Origin: Aphis gossypii
Taxonomy: Eukaryota > Arthropoda > Insecta > Hemiptera > Aphididae
Direction of reading: 5' to 3'
Length of the DNA stretch: 64,000 bases
Assembly (NCBI RefSeq): GCF_020184175.1
Contig: NC_065531.1
Location: 53,899,213-53,963,212 of the forward strand
Shown: piece by piece, positions 27,061 to 38,040 of the stretch
Numbering within the stretch: the stretch's first letter is position 1
Layout: each line of letters begins with the position of its first letter
Notes under the pieces: generated by a model
Database searches by the model: none
What the model was told of the DNA's origin: nothing
Seen by the model: the letters and a program-made list of their open reading frames with translations, nothing else
Program-made: the position numbers and the translations under genes

Positions 27061-28023
27061 TAACTTTTTAATGGAAAGTGATAAAGATGTAACTGCAATA
27101 TGTTTACCATGTGGTTATCTCTTATACCAAAATACTACAATAATAATAACAATAGAACATCATATGTCTAGTGTATTTAAAAATATTTTTATTACAACAA
27201 TTTTATATCGAGTTTTGAGACATAATATTAAGAACATAGGGATCAAATGTACACAGAGAACGTTCAATAAAATAATATTAAATAAGCAAAAATCACATTG
27301 GTAAAATATACTCATACTAATTAGTTCATAACTTGTTCAATTAGAAATATAAGTAAAATATGAAATATTAACATAAACTATTAAAGTTTCTTCTCAGGAC
27401 ATAATTGCATAACAATTTTGAAAAATTATATTTTGATATATATATATATCAGAAATATAATTCGTTAATTTAAACCCATATTGCATTATTTAATAATTTA
27501 TATTACCATTCTGTGGTATTATCTCCCATTTATTAAACAGTGAGATTTGGAGTGTTTAAAGTATTAAATTAATAAAAAAAAAAAACCTAAAAGGTTTGAT
27601 TTATTTTATAAATTGTATAATTAATATCAGCAATAAAAGAGTAACAGGATTAAATTGTTTTTTTAGTACTTACAATGTTTAATTATCTTCTTTTTTTTAT
27701 TAATGCAATATAAAATCATACAATCATATAATGAAAACCATCGATTTCATCAATATAACATTGATTCAGTTAAAACAGGTACCCGCATATAAAAATAATA
27801 TCCCAATTGAAACCTATGTTTTATTTTTATATTTTTGAGCATTGGATGTGCTTTTTTAATTGAACTTGAATATAAAAATCATTGTTTAACCTTATATCAT
27901 GTGTAAAATATAATATAATTCCCAGAATTACCAATCATAATTCATCTCTACCTCTACTCAGTACATAATCGTTAAAAAGGATATATTTACGAGTTAGTAA
28001 AACTGTTATAAATAGCCCGAACG

Positions 28024-28310
28024 ATACAGACCAGCGGTTCTTCGGAGTCCGCGAAACTCAAGATTGTGGTACGTGGCACTTTTTAAACTTAATGTAGAAG
28101 TAGAATTATAAATGTGTATAGTATATGTCTTGTTATGTCATATCTACTTATGTATAATTTGTAATATAAATTTATTATTATAATTTTGATTATGATAACA
28201 TGAGAAGTAAAAAAAAAGGTATTCGAAAAAAATTGGTAAGGGAGTCCGCGATATCAAAAAAAAAATTATCAAGAATTTAGAAAAAGTTTAAGAACCATGC
28301 TGAACCAGGC
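28024..28310. mobile_element. Degenerate hAT-like MITE
   Basis: The body is 28032-28302 (271 bp). The left end begins CAGCGGTTCTTC, and the right end reverse-complemented begins CAGCATGGTTCTTAAAC. The two share CAGC and GGTTCTT with a small offset. A subterminal GGAGTCCGCGA word occurs near both ends (about 28045 and 28242), as in related hAT ends. The flanking 8-mers, ATACAGAC and AACCAGGC, match at five of eight positions, consistent with an old or incorrect target duplication. It sits about 70 bp inside intron 1 from the probable first exon's donor. Confidence 0.45.
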
Positions 28311-28376
28311 ACATATAAGAAAGGTAAATGTCTAAGCTCAATATAATATATATAATACGATTTATACGCGATATAC

Positions 28377-28440
28377 CCTCAAACTGCTGAAGCCACTGAT
28401 ATAAGTCCTCCAAATCGATGGGCTCGTCGTCCGAGTCCAT
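28377..28440 (-). CDS. DIP2: Probable first coding exon, likely DIP2 (alternative N-terminus)
   Basis: Read on the minus strand, an ATG at 28440-28438 opens 21 codons beginning MDSDDEPIDLEDLYQWL and ends in a G followed by a splice donor (G|GTATAT at 28376). An in-frame TGA lies at 28474-28476, 33 nt upstream of the ATG, which supports this start. The donor phase (one base, G) is exactly what the 12919-12993 exon needs: G+GT gives the Gly of the conserved GDITQKGY. The peptide is acidic and probably helical. It does not match the usual DIP2 start, which has a helix of the LAELELELSEG type; only a loose L..xxEG pattern is shared. It may be an alternative DIP2 first exon, or the first exon of an unrelated gene that happens to be in phase. 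The exon lies in the most CpG-rich block of the window. Confidence 0.5.
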
Positions 28441-28860
28441 TTGTGAGCCGCGTCCGGTCCCGGTGACAATAGGTCAGCGACGCGACGACGTTTCCGGACG
28501 AGTTATAATGACTCTTGTCGTTCCCGCCGCGCCGCCATCCAACCGACTTGTCGTCGTCATAACTGCTAACTCGCTCTGCAACAAGTCGTCGCCGTCCGTG
28601 CTAGCGGTGGTGGTGGTGGTGCTGCCGACGGCGGCAGCAACAACAGACGGACGAGTCGACGGCATCGCGACTGCTGGCCGACTGGTCACGACGTTGTGAG
28701 GGTGGCGCGACGTTTCGCGCGGGTGTCGGTCGGGGATGGCGGCACCGACAGGGGTTGGCGGTGGTATCAGCCTGGGGGTGGCGCCGCTCGCACACGCCAG
28801 ACTTTCCGAGTTCTAAACAAAAGACTACCGCCGCGCGCGCGTACCTAACCAGCAAAAGTC
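28410..28860 (-). promoter_or_regulatory. CpG-rich promoter/5' UTR block of the minus-strand gene
   Basis: This block is far richer in G+C and CpG than its surroundings, with many CGACGACG-, GGCGGC- and GCGCGC-type words. It covers the ATG of the 28377-28440 exon and continues upstream of it. That pattern fits a promoter plus 5' UTR for the minus-strand gene. Open frames exist on both strands (several from about 28418 to 28980), but they consist of repeated-triplet-like peptides and are best read as by-products of the composition. No TATA box or transcription start can be fixed from sequence alone. Confidence 0.5.
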
Positions 28861-31800
28861 GAGGAACGAGGAACAGCAGAGGATTTAAAAAAAAATTATG
28901 TCTTATACCTGCTATTACTACGTTTTTCGTTATACTATATAATAATACGAGTTTCGCGGTATTTCGTTGCATTTTTTTCAAGTTCGATCGGTTTCATACT
29001 CGGCACCATTCTAACCATGTTGAAAATATGGATCATCGTTAAAATCTAACTGTAAAAAATAAAATAATATTTATGGAGCCTGCAAATAGGTATACGACCA
29101 GAACGATGGTTTAAATATTACCGATTGACACGACGAGTACCGTCGCGCCTGATCAGCATCGTAGATAAAATATTATAATATTGATAATTACCATTTTAAA
29201 TATGGTGTGCGAGCGTACCATTCAAACGACTATATATCATCGAAAAACGTTATTTCTTAAGTTTATACATCGCTTTCTTATAAATATTACGATCAAATAG
29301 CGGCGGTGCGGTTTCGATAAATGCAATTTTAATCCCGTACTTATACCACAAATGATGCATTCGTATCATAATAATTTGCATTATATTTTAATCGACCTAT
29401 CTACACCTATTTATGTTTTTAAGCTATTATTATATCATAATTCATACTACACGCGCTACAATTATTATTGTTTTTTTATTCATGATTTCGGTGTTTGCAC
29501 AGTAAATGTTAGTTAAGTCAACAAAGTGAACAAAAGTCGTACGGTAAATATTTGTGTCACGTTCACAATCGTGATTTATAACGTAATATTAAATTTATAT
29601 TTGTTCAACATTATTATCAATTTGAACAAAATAATTAAAATAATTATATAGTGTGAACCCAAAACGTGTAAGGTTTGTAATAGGCACATAGGTACTTCTT
29701 TAATTATAATTTAATATAAATATATAAATTTTAGAATTTTATAGTACCTCGTAAGCAATGGATATTAAATGAAAAATAATAAAACTAAAAAAAAAAATTA
29801 ATATACTACAAAGTACTATATATTATATCTACCTACCTATAAAAAATACATTTTATTTTAATAACATCAGAAACATTTTTATATAATACAAAATTACGAG
29901 AAGAATCAAAAGGTTTTTATAAAAATATTTTACGAAATGATTTTAAATAAAAATAAAAAAAAAATTCTATATTTTAATTACAAACCCGTAACACTTAACC
30001 TAACAGTTATGTTAACACAAAAAACAAAAAATCACCTACAAAAGAGACGGATGCCACATATTACAATATTTTGTACTTTGAATGGAAAAAAACAAAGTTT
30101 AATAATTTAATAAAATTGTTTTTTTTATATATATATTTTTTTATTGGAAAAACGTATATTCGTCCACGAAAAACAAATACATCTATTATACCTATATATA
30201 CATTATACATAGTTTTAACTCAGCGGCTATACATTTACACAATGAAAATATGCGTCATTACGCAGAATTCAAAGCTACTCGTGCGCATTTCATTGTTCTG
30301 AATAACTAAAAAATTCACTTGTCAAATGCACATATTCTTTTTGTTAAAAAGTAATTAACACGACAACAAAGTTCAAAAGATACACTTAATCATTTTCTCG
30401 TCCTTAAACTGCTTTCTTTGATAACAGTCCACTTCCTCTGAATATACAAGATATTTTCCTTTGAACGTTTTAAAACATGCTCGACCCATACATACATTAC
30501 CCGCGTAATATATGATTTTTAACCTAGTTTCGTAGTTCGAGTTGCGGCCGTTGCAGCGTCAGAAGAATTACATATTTATAGACGGCGTTTAAATATGCAT
30601 GTCTCGAAAACAGATCATAAACATTAGACGTATACGTATTGGAATAAGTAGTATACTTCATCATACAACGCGCTATTGTATGTAATATATAATATAATAT
30701 ATAGTTTGAAACAATACGAACCACGTCGTGTAAAGCACAAACGTTTAATATTACTGCGCACAGAATTCGACAGAAAACCGCTGCATACGTTACGTTTGCT
30801 CGGAAATTTAGTTGTTTCCAGTGCGCATATTATGTGTACCTACGCATAATTGTGATCTGCATGTTAAACACCAAATGTAATATTGGCGAAACCGTTTAAC
30901 AGATCTGCGTGTAACCAAATAGTACGGCACTCTGGGGAACGGGCCGGACCGCGTGTTATAGGTCGTATTAAACTACGGTGCAGTGTAGTAATCATAGACA
31001 CATATTATACGCATACAGTTCATATGCCGTGTGCAGACTATATAATATGTACACTATTATAGTGTCGAATGCACCACAATATAGTATTACCATTACACGT
31101 TTATACCGGTTATGGATGTGTAATTTTAGCCAAAATTGCGCATCAAAAGCCCCATATACAACAATGATGTACATCTAAACACATATACACTACGTTGAAG
31201 GTATTGCAAATTCATAACTATATACATACAGTACCCGTCCGCGAGTAGAATATAATATATACAACATATATGGCAAAGGGGGCACAATTGATTTTTCTGT
31301 CCGGCGAACGAACCTAACTGGGCTTTATCGCTCAGGAATTCGGAAGCCACGCCGGACAGACGGGCAGGGCGCAAGTGAATATATATATAAATAGCGAGTG
31401 CAGTGGCCGTGTCTGCAGGCAAGTCACGTGTACAGTATAGTAAGTATACGACGTATATGCCATGGCGCATTACATTGTTGAGGTGAGGTCATAGGTTTGT
31501 GTCTAGAAATTTATCAATTACACGGGCGACAACGGACGTTTGGCACGCTGGGCGTACGCTGTCGTCTTATGGAAACAAATCCGTAAACAAAAACAACTCG
31601 GCCGTATGAACAAAAAAATGTTAAGACAGTATATTCGAAGACCATGATATATATAACGGCACGGAACACGGAAGTTAAACTTATATAGGTCATACCGGAG
31701 AGATAAATTAATTGTCATCGTCGCCGTCGTCATCTAGTATACAAAACTTACGTAATAAATTAAAATATAGTACAAAATATCCATTGATATTTCATGTTAT

Positions 31801-33109
31801 CCGATAATTTAAAATAATGCAAAACGCAAATTATTTCGACTGCACAGATAAAAGTCGTCGATAAACGGTAAATGAATATATGTAGGATAAAGCAAGTTGC
31901 TTTTATAAGAGTATATAAAATCTAGTTGTTTGGTCTCAAATTATTGCGATTCTGACCTGATGAGTATCAACGAAGAAATGAATGCCAATTATAAAACGAC
32001 TGTATATTACAAGAAATTAAAATTAATCACTTGGAAATATAATTAAACAATTACATCCAAGAAATGCTGTATAGTTGAGCTTTTCTTTATTATAAGGTCA
32101 CCAGCTCTGCAATTTATGGACATCACTAAGACAACAATATAATATATTTATATAAAACTATAAAATTCAACAAAATAATAAGATTTAAAGCAACGTACAA
32201 TTATAATTCAAATCTTAAGAGGATGCTGCACTATTATAATAGTTTTTCAATACACACATAAAATACTTACCAATTGTACATTCTATATTTACAGTATAGT
32301 TTTGTCGTTTACCTAAAGTATTGATCAATTTATCAGACTTAAAACTATAATAATAATATTATCCATATCGTAGGTCGTTTAGAGCATTTTATTATCTGTA
32401 TACCGTTTAAATAGAATAAAGGAAACATTAAGAGCTACCTAATACTTACAAATTATTAAAACAACTTTTATAACAAATTACAGTAAGCAAATTTTTGTAG
32501 CATGTTAATATGGTTAGTATTAATGGTTTAAATCTCTAGTTTGAAATTGTATTATAAATCCTAATAATTGTAATGGGATTTCAAATATAATACCATTCCT
32601 TAGTTTTGATTAAAATGGAATTAATCATAATCAAATATAAGCAAAAAGGTTTTTCAAATAACAAACTTTGAGTTCTAAACTAATAATTTTCGAAATATAA
32701 TTCTAAAAGTTAACATTTCAAAATACAATTTATAGTTATTACTTATTAATATATATAAGTACCGTCGTATATAACTATTAACTATATATTATATAAGTAA
32801 AATATTATGTAATATTAATGCATTATTGTTAATAATAATTTACTATGATGAGTAGGTAGTAAAATATAAAACTGTAGATATAAGTACTATTGCCACAGTA
32901 AGTTAAAAATGAAGACACGATATAAAATAACTATTAATAAATCTATATAAAAACATTTTTCAATTATAAATTCATATGAAACATCAGTAAAAATATAAAA
33001 TATATACAATAAATTAAGTTTCTATAATTTTTGATTACAGTATAATATGAAAAGCAAACCAACTAAGACCACAAAACCATAATATTATATCAAGTCCAAT
33101 AAAACATGG
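28861..33109. other. Upstream sequence, no gene recognised
   Basis: AT-rich sequence upstream of the probable DIP2 start. A GC-rich patch at about 31270-31390 is open on both strands. The minus frame includes RLSGVASEFLSDKAQLGSFA and then QLCPLCH, but without convincing splice sites. Nothing else is supported. Confidence 0.4.
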
Positions 33110-33124
33110 GTCTAGACTTCTAGA

Positions 33125-33390
33125 GTCAAGACCAGCGGTTCCCGAACTTTTTTAGTTTACGCCCCCCTAAAATTAAGAAAAAGGGCCGTTACTACAATGT
33201 CCGGTTAAGTGTCGGTTAAGACTAACCGGTAGAATTCTATCGGTTAACACAGGATATAAATTCTTACAATTAGCGTTATCAGACACTAACCGGACACTGT
33301 AAGAACGGCCCTTATTGTTATGACAAAATTACATGGCTCACGCCTCCCAAGGGAGACGCGTCTCTCAGTTTAGGGACCGCTGGTCTAGAC
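33125..33390. mobile_element. hAT-type MITE (250 bp) carrying a nested insertion
   Basis: The body is 33133-33382. The left end CAGCGGTTCCCGAAC and the right end (reverse-complemented) CAGCGGTCCCTAAAC match at 12 of 15 positions. The flanking 8-mers GTCAAGAC (33125-33132) and GTCTAGAC (33383-33390) differ by one base, and the right copy fits the hAT target preference nTnnnnAn. The interior is occupied by a second inverted-repeat element (33181-33313). With that removed, the host element is very small. It has no coding capacity. Confidence 0.85.
33181..33313. mobile_element. Nested inverted-repeat element (133 bp)
   Basis: The arms AAGGGCCGTTACTACAATGT... (33181-33213) and the reverse complement of 33282-33313 (AAGGGCCGTTCTTACAGTGT...) agree over about 32 bases with three substitutions and one indel. 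A further inner palindromic word (CCGGTTAAG/ACTAACCGG) makes the whole segment foldable. The superfamily is not settled: the GGGCC start recalls PIF/Harbinger-type MITEs, but no clean 3-bp duplication flanks it. A 7-bp direct repeat AAAATTA lies at 33169-33175 and 33325-33331, a few bases outside each arm, and could be the real duplication if the element extends further. Confidence 0.7.
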
Positions 33391-34401
33391 AGAAAACTGC
33401 AGGCCAATTTCATACATTTTACGCATTTTTCATAATATATAAACTTAAAGTTTTAATAATATCATGACATCTGTTATACGGCCGGTGAGTGGGTGACATA
33501 TTCATAAACACAACGTAAACAAATAGCGTACATAGTTTTCTCATAGAAACGACTATATAAGTATTTTGCAAAAATTCCTAACGTTAAATGAATGAAACTT
33601 GACGGTTTTACATTAATAAAGTCTTTTTACATAATTAGCTTTTATTTTAATAAAAATTTTATTACATATTTATATATATACATAAATATAAGTAGGTATT
33701 TTAAATACACACCAAAGTACAATTATATTTTACGTTTGATTGAATTTCAGTTAACAAGTTAATAAGTAGATAATTTTAACTTTGGATAAATATTCAAAAA
33801 TGTTCCAAATTACAATTATATAATAATTGTACTAATCCACATTATTTTGTTTAAATCCATCTTGACAGTTTAATTAAATTCTATGATAAAATACTATAAA
33901 ACTTTTCATAGTGATACCAAATCTGGGCTTAATAAATCATCAGTTGCATCATCAAAAATAGTGTTTGAATACAATATTACTTGTGGATAATTTAAAAGTC
34001 AAATAGAATAACGGTAGTGCAGAAAACGTGTAATTAAATTAACTTTTTTTGAAACTGATATTATTGTTATTTTCTCGCAAAACAAATTATATGATACTTT
34101 ATTATTTCGATGTGATTCGACGAATCCATAACAATGTAATGAGATTCGCTGGATGGTTTTTCATGGTTAATGATTTTTTGAAACAGTAACTAGAATATGA
34201 TTTTTATTTTTATCAGAAAAATATAAATAAAACAATTTACAAAGAAATATGAACAAGATATGATAAATAAATAATGTATGAAGCAAAATAAAAAACGAGA
34301 ACGTTCTTGTTTGTGTGCTGATTGAAATATTATGCAACGACTGCGTCGTTTTAAGAATATTGAACCAAAAATTAACTTTCTGTGAATAAAATAAAGAATC
34401 G
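33391..34401. other. AT-rich non-coding stretch
   Basis: Nothing was recognised here on either strand beyond short AT runs. Confidence 0.5.
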
Positions 34402-34530
34402 GGCAACTAGGTAACGGTCTGCAGTACAGTAAGTGTTTCGAGTATACTTCGTTATTGAATAAGTCACAATAATGAATGTGTTAAATTTGATTTCAAGATA
34501 AATTATTGTATACAAAAAACGATTTTGAGC
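34402..34530. repeat. Dispersed repeat, copy B
   Basis: The second member of the family at 13376-13524, same orientation, sharing CGAGTATACT, AAGTCAC, ATGTGTTAAATT and AAACGATT in order. The similarity fades at both ends without visible terminal repeats. The left boundary (GCAACTAGGTAAC) corresponds to AGTTGGTAACTAC in copy A. Confidence 0.6.
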
Positions 34531-35466
34531 AGAGACGGTTTGTCGGCCTAATTAGTTATTATTAATGTAATAGGTATACTTCATTTTATACTTGTTTTAT
34601 TTATGTTACTATTGAAATTCATTTTACTTTCATATTTTTTTCGTACGGTTTGTTGAATTAATTGTTGACAAAAACATTTTATTTATTATATTATCAATAA
34701 TAATAATAATTTTATACAATACTTATATCATAAAATATATAAGTATATAACTATATCATTTTAATAATATTTCGAGACAAAACTGACGCATAAAACGGTA
34801 TGAATAGGTTTGTGGTATAAATGGGCTATACTTTACAAATAATCTTAACATTTTGAAAATTTCATTGTAGATGGACGTATAATATAATTTTAAAGTAATA
34901 TAATACATAGGTAATTTGTTATAAATGAAAACATTATCAATCGAACACAACAAATAACAATCATGGTAAATACCAATCTGTCCACCAAACACGATAATAT
35001 ATATATTTTATATAAAATTATCATTATAACAGTTGAAATACATATTAAAATATAAACATAATAACATGAATTTAACTTCTTAGGCATTATCTCAGGTCAA
35101 CGAAAAAAATTTAAAAAAATAAATGTAGTAAAATGTTTGTATATTTTAAGAATAAAAATTATATTAAAAAAGACAGCGGACAATTTCTTTAATAACACTT
35201 AAGCTGTAAGTGGCATTGCACTGTACCGTAGTGCTATAAATACCTGGCTACCTAAACGAAAACAATGTAGACACAATAGCACAGTAATAACTAATAAGTA
35301 TTATAATCGGACTTCTTTCTTGTGGTAAAGCCGCTATTGTACTAATATATTATACGTAGTATGGTAGCAGCAAACGGATATAACAGAGCATTGCAACCGC
35401 CGACCGTCCTATAAATTATAACCCATATACTATGTGAACATTTCACATAAACAATAACATCTGTAT

Positions 35467-35490
35467 AAAAAAAAAAAAAAAAAAAAAAAA
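35467..35490. repeat. Poly(A) run, 24 bases
   Basis: An uninterrupted run of 24 A. It is possibly a retroposed tail; no body or flanking duplication was identified. A second, 17-base run lies at 35907-35923. Confidence 0.85.
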
Positions 35491-38013
35491 TAAAATATTG
35501 GACTTAATTATACTGTATTGGACATTATCAAATTGTCCAAGTTAAAACGTAAATGTATAAAAGAATCTACATTTATATCATATGTTTTAATTTCCGATAG
35601 ATTGAATTTAACCATAATATATATATTATATACGGCATATACGTATATAGGTACATTATTAAATACAACAAGACTTTTAAATGATACTATATAATATAAA
35701 ATAAGCCAAATAAGGAATAGTCAAGGAAGTACGGTTAAAATAATTAAATTATAGCTTTAATAAAATTATATTTGTATGTACGTGTTCAATCCAACTACAT
35801 GTAGATACATTAATTACAACTTAATTAAAACCAAATGTATTGGAAGTAATAAAACCAATTACTCAAAATTAATCAAAGAATTATTAATAAAATTGATTTT
35901 TTAATTAAAAAAAAAAAAAAAAACCAAGTTTATTATTTAGTTATGTAATGATTTACTAATGAAATTATTTTATGATAAAAGTATTAATTAAAACCGTGTT
36001 TATTATATAATTATGTATTACTATTTCTATATTACTATTAAAAATTAAAACTGAAAAAAGTATATCAAGAGAGATGATATTATTCCATAAATACTATGAC
36101 AACTGATTATATTCCATTATTGCAGATTTTATAGAAATATAATTATATAATATATATTTTTTTTCTAGATGATAAATGCACACCTAAAGACGAGAACTAT
36201 ATATTATAATAATATAATATAAAATCGTTTTGTTAACATTGACATTAAATTATTTTTTTGTTTATTGCCTATTTGTTTTTTAATATATTTTTTTAGTATG
36301 ATTACAATAAAGACATTGCACACGATTATATGCTAGAACCGTCTTACGTATACCGTCATACGCCATTATACAGTTCACTAAAATTCATTATTATTGTTAT
36401 GTATTTTTTAAAACAGACTATTTTCAAATTGAACCTATATTGAATAAAATGATGACGTATGGCATGCCCGTAATTATGTAAAACGTCGTTTGGAATAGGT
36501 ACCCGTTTATACTGGAAAATTGGGCCCACGTGAAGTCCGCCGAGAAATCGGAGTTCTCATCGTATCAACGGAGTATATTATATTATAGCGATTTTCTCTT
36601 TATAATAATATTATTATTACATAAATTATGTTTGACATTTGTTTCGGAGCAGCATATATGCGGTGCACGAAAATAACAAAATGTGCGCATGCGAAATACA
36701 CGTGAAACATATATATTAACTGTGATTATAATAATGGCGATGAGTGTGTCCACGCAGCGGGTAAGTTCGCCATATACTGCAGCTATTGTTATGACGATGT
36801 AAATATTATTATTATTTTTATGATAACGTCCGCGTATAAGGTCCCAGACGATGCATGAGAACAGATCCACTACTATAAGCGAGTAACCCAGAAAACGCGA
36901 AAAATATAAAAACAAACAAACGCTGGCGAAAACCGTAGTACACTTCGCTCGCATTATAGTCGTATTATACGTGCACGAATTACATATGTGTATACGGCAA
37001 TAAGTTATTACGGCATCGCCATCACGCGTGAATACAACGATGTATATCGTGCCAAGGACTTTTCTTCTCCGAGAAGTCCGCGATGTTTCACTACAATAAT
37101 GTGAAATGCGTACATCGCGTATACTACGAGCACCACTAAATGTGTAAACCCCATTATGTATATGTATATATTATATAACAAATAAACCGATGACGATATT
37201 TTAATTTTCTGTTCTTGACAAATAAAAAAAAAATCACAGGGAAATCCTACAGAAACTATGCCGCTGATATGTGTTTTTTAATTCAAACTCGTCGACTCAT
37301 ATTAATATATTAGAATATTAGGTATAGGTAATTCACGGCAATAAAATATAAATGTACAAGCAAGATTTGAACGTAATTATCCACGGTCATCTAGTCATCG
37401 AAAAGAAACACACATAATATAGGTTGGTGCGGTTCAATTTGCATAAACCTAACTATATCGTATATGTCACATAATTTAATATTAAAAAATAAAAGTATGG
37501 GTACAAAGGACGCGTTTATATAAAAATACAAAGGGTTATCGAAGCAGGTAACGAGACTGTTTTATTGTACACAGAGTGTTCATCGAGCAGTCTGACCCAA
37601 TGCATTTAGATTTTAAGTTTTTGGGTTTTTTTGGATAACTAGGTACTATACAAAAACATTTACAAAAAATATGTTTGAAATTTACAAGTTACTCTTTAAT
37701 TGCTTAAGAAATAATCTAAGTAAAAAGTTTTAAAACATGGCGTTGGGTAGATGTAGCTATTAAAATCCATGAAAATCATAATTTTAATAAATTCATTATT
37801 AAAGGATAAAGAGGGTGAACATGATTGCTGAATATAACACTATAAAAAGAACATGATAGGAAACATAGGTACTGTAAGTAAAGTGTTGCGGTGCAGTGAG
37901 CTGCCAAGTGCAAGTTTTTCTACCCACGGGTGAACGAGCGGGCAAGATAAAATCTCATTTTGATCCATTCGATGTATATGCAATATACTTATAATGCAGT
38001 ACATGTATACATA

Positions 38014-38040
38014 CATATATATATATATATATTATATATG
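38014..38040. repeat. AT microsatellite
   Basis: A long alternating AT run flanked by CATAC/GTATG words, so the whole locus is near-palindromic. Confidence 0.8.

Larger units (their letters stand above)
12994..28376 (-). other. DIP2: Probable DIP2 intron 1 (15.4 kb)
   Basis: Bounded on the minus strand by donor GTATAT at 28376 and acceptor CTACAG at 12994, if the 28377-28440 exon belongs to DIP2. It contains microsatellites, GC-rich islets (14740-14890, 16540-17358, 22270-22430), unassigned open frames and transposon remnants, listed separately. Large first introns often carry regulatory sequence and alternative promoters; that use here is inference. Confidence 0.5.
1..28860 (-). other. DIP2: 5' part of a DIP2-like gene (locus span)
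   Basis: This is the minimum span of a minus-strand gene, from the CpG-rich start region near 28.4-28.9 kb to the left edge. It is built from exons at 28377-28440 (probable), 12919-12993 and 10128-10247, whose phases all agree (1/1, 1/1). Introns are about 15.4 kb and 2.7 kb, and the next intron runs off the window. Known for the family: DIP2 proteins carry an N-terminal DMAP1-binding domain followed by two adenylate-forming (AMP-ligase-like) domains, act in lipid/acyl metabolism, and affect axon patterning in flies. Only the N-terminal part is present here; no adenylate-forming domain was found. Confidence 0.75.

Noticed and set aside
28418..28981. Several open frames on both strands across the CpG block
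   Set aside because: Their length comes from high G+C (few stop codons); the peptides are triplet-like (TTTT, VVVV, HHHH) and lack splice context.
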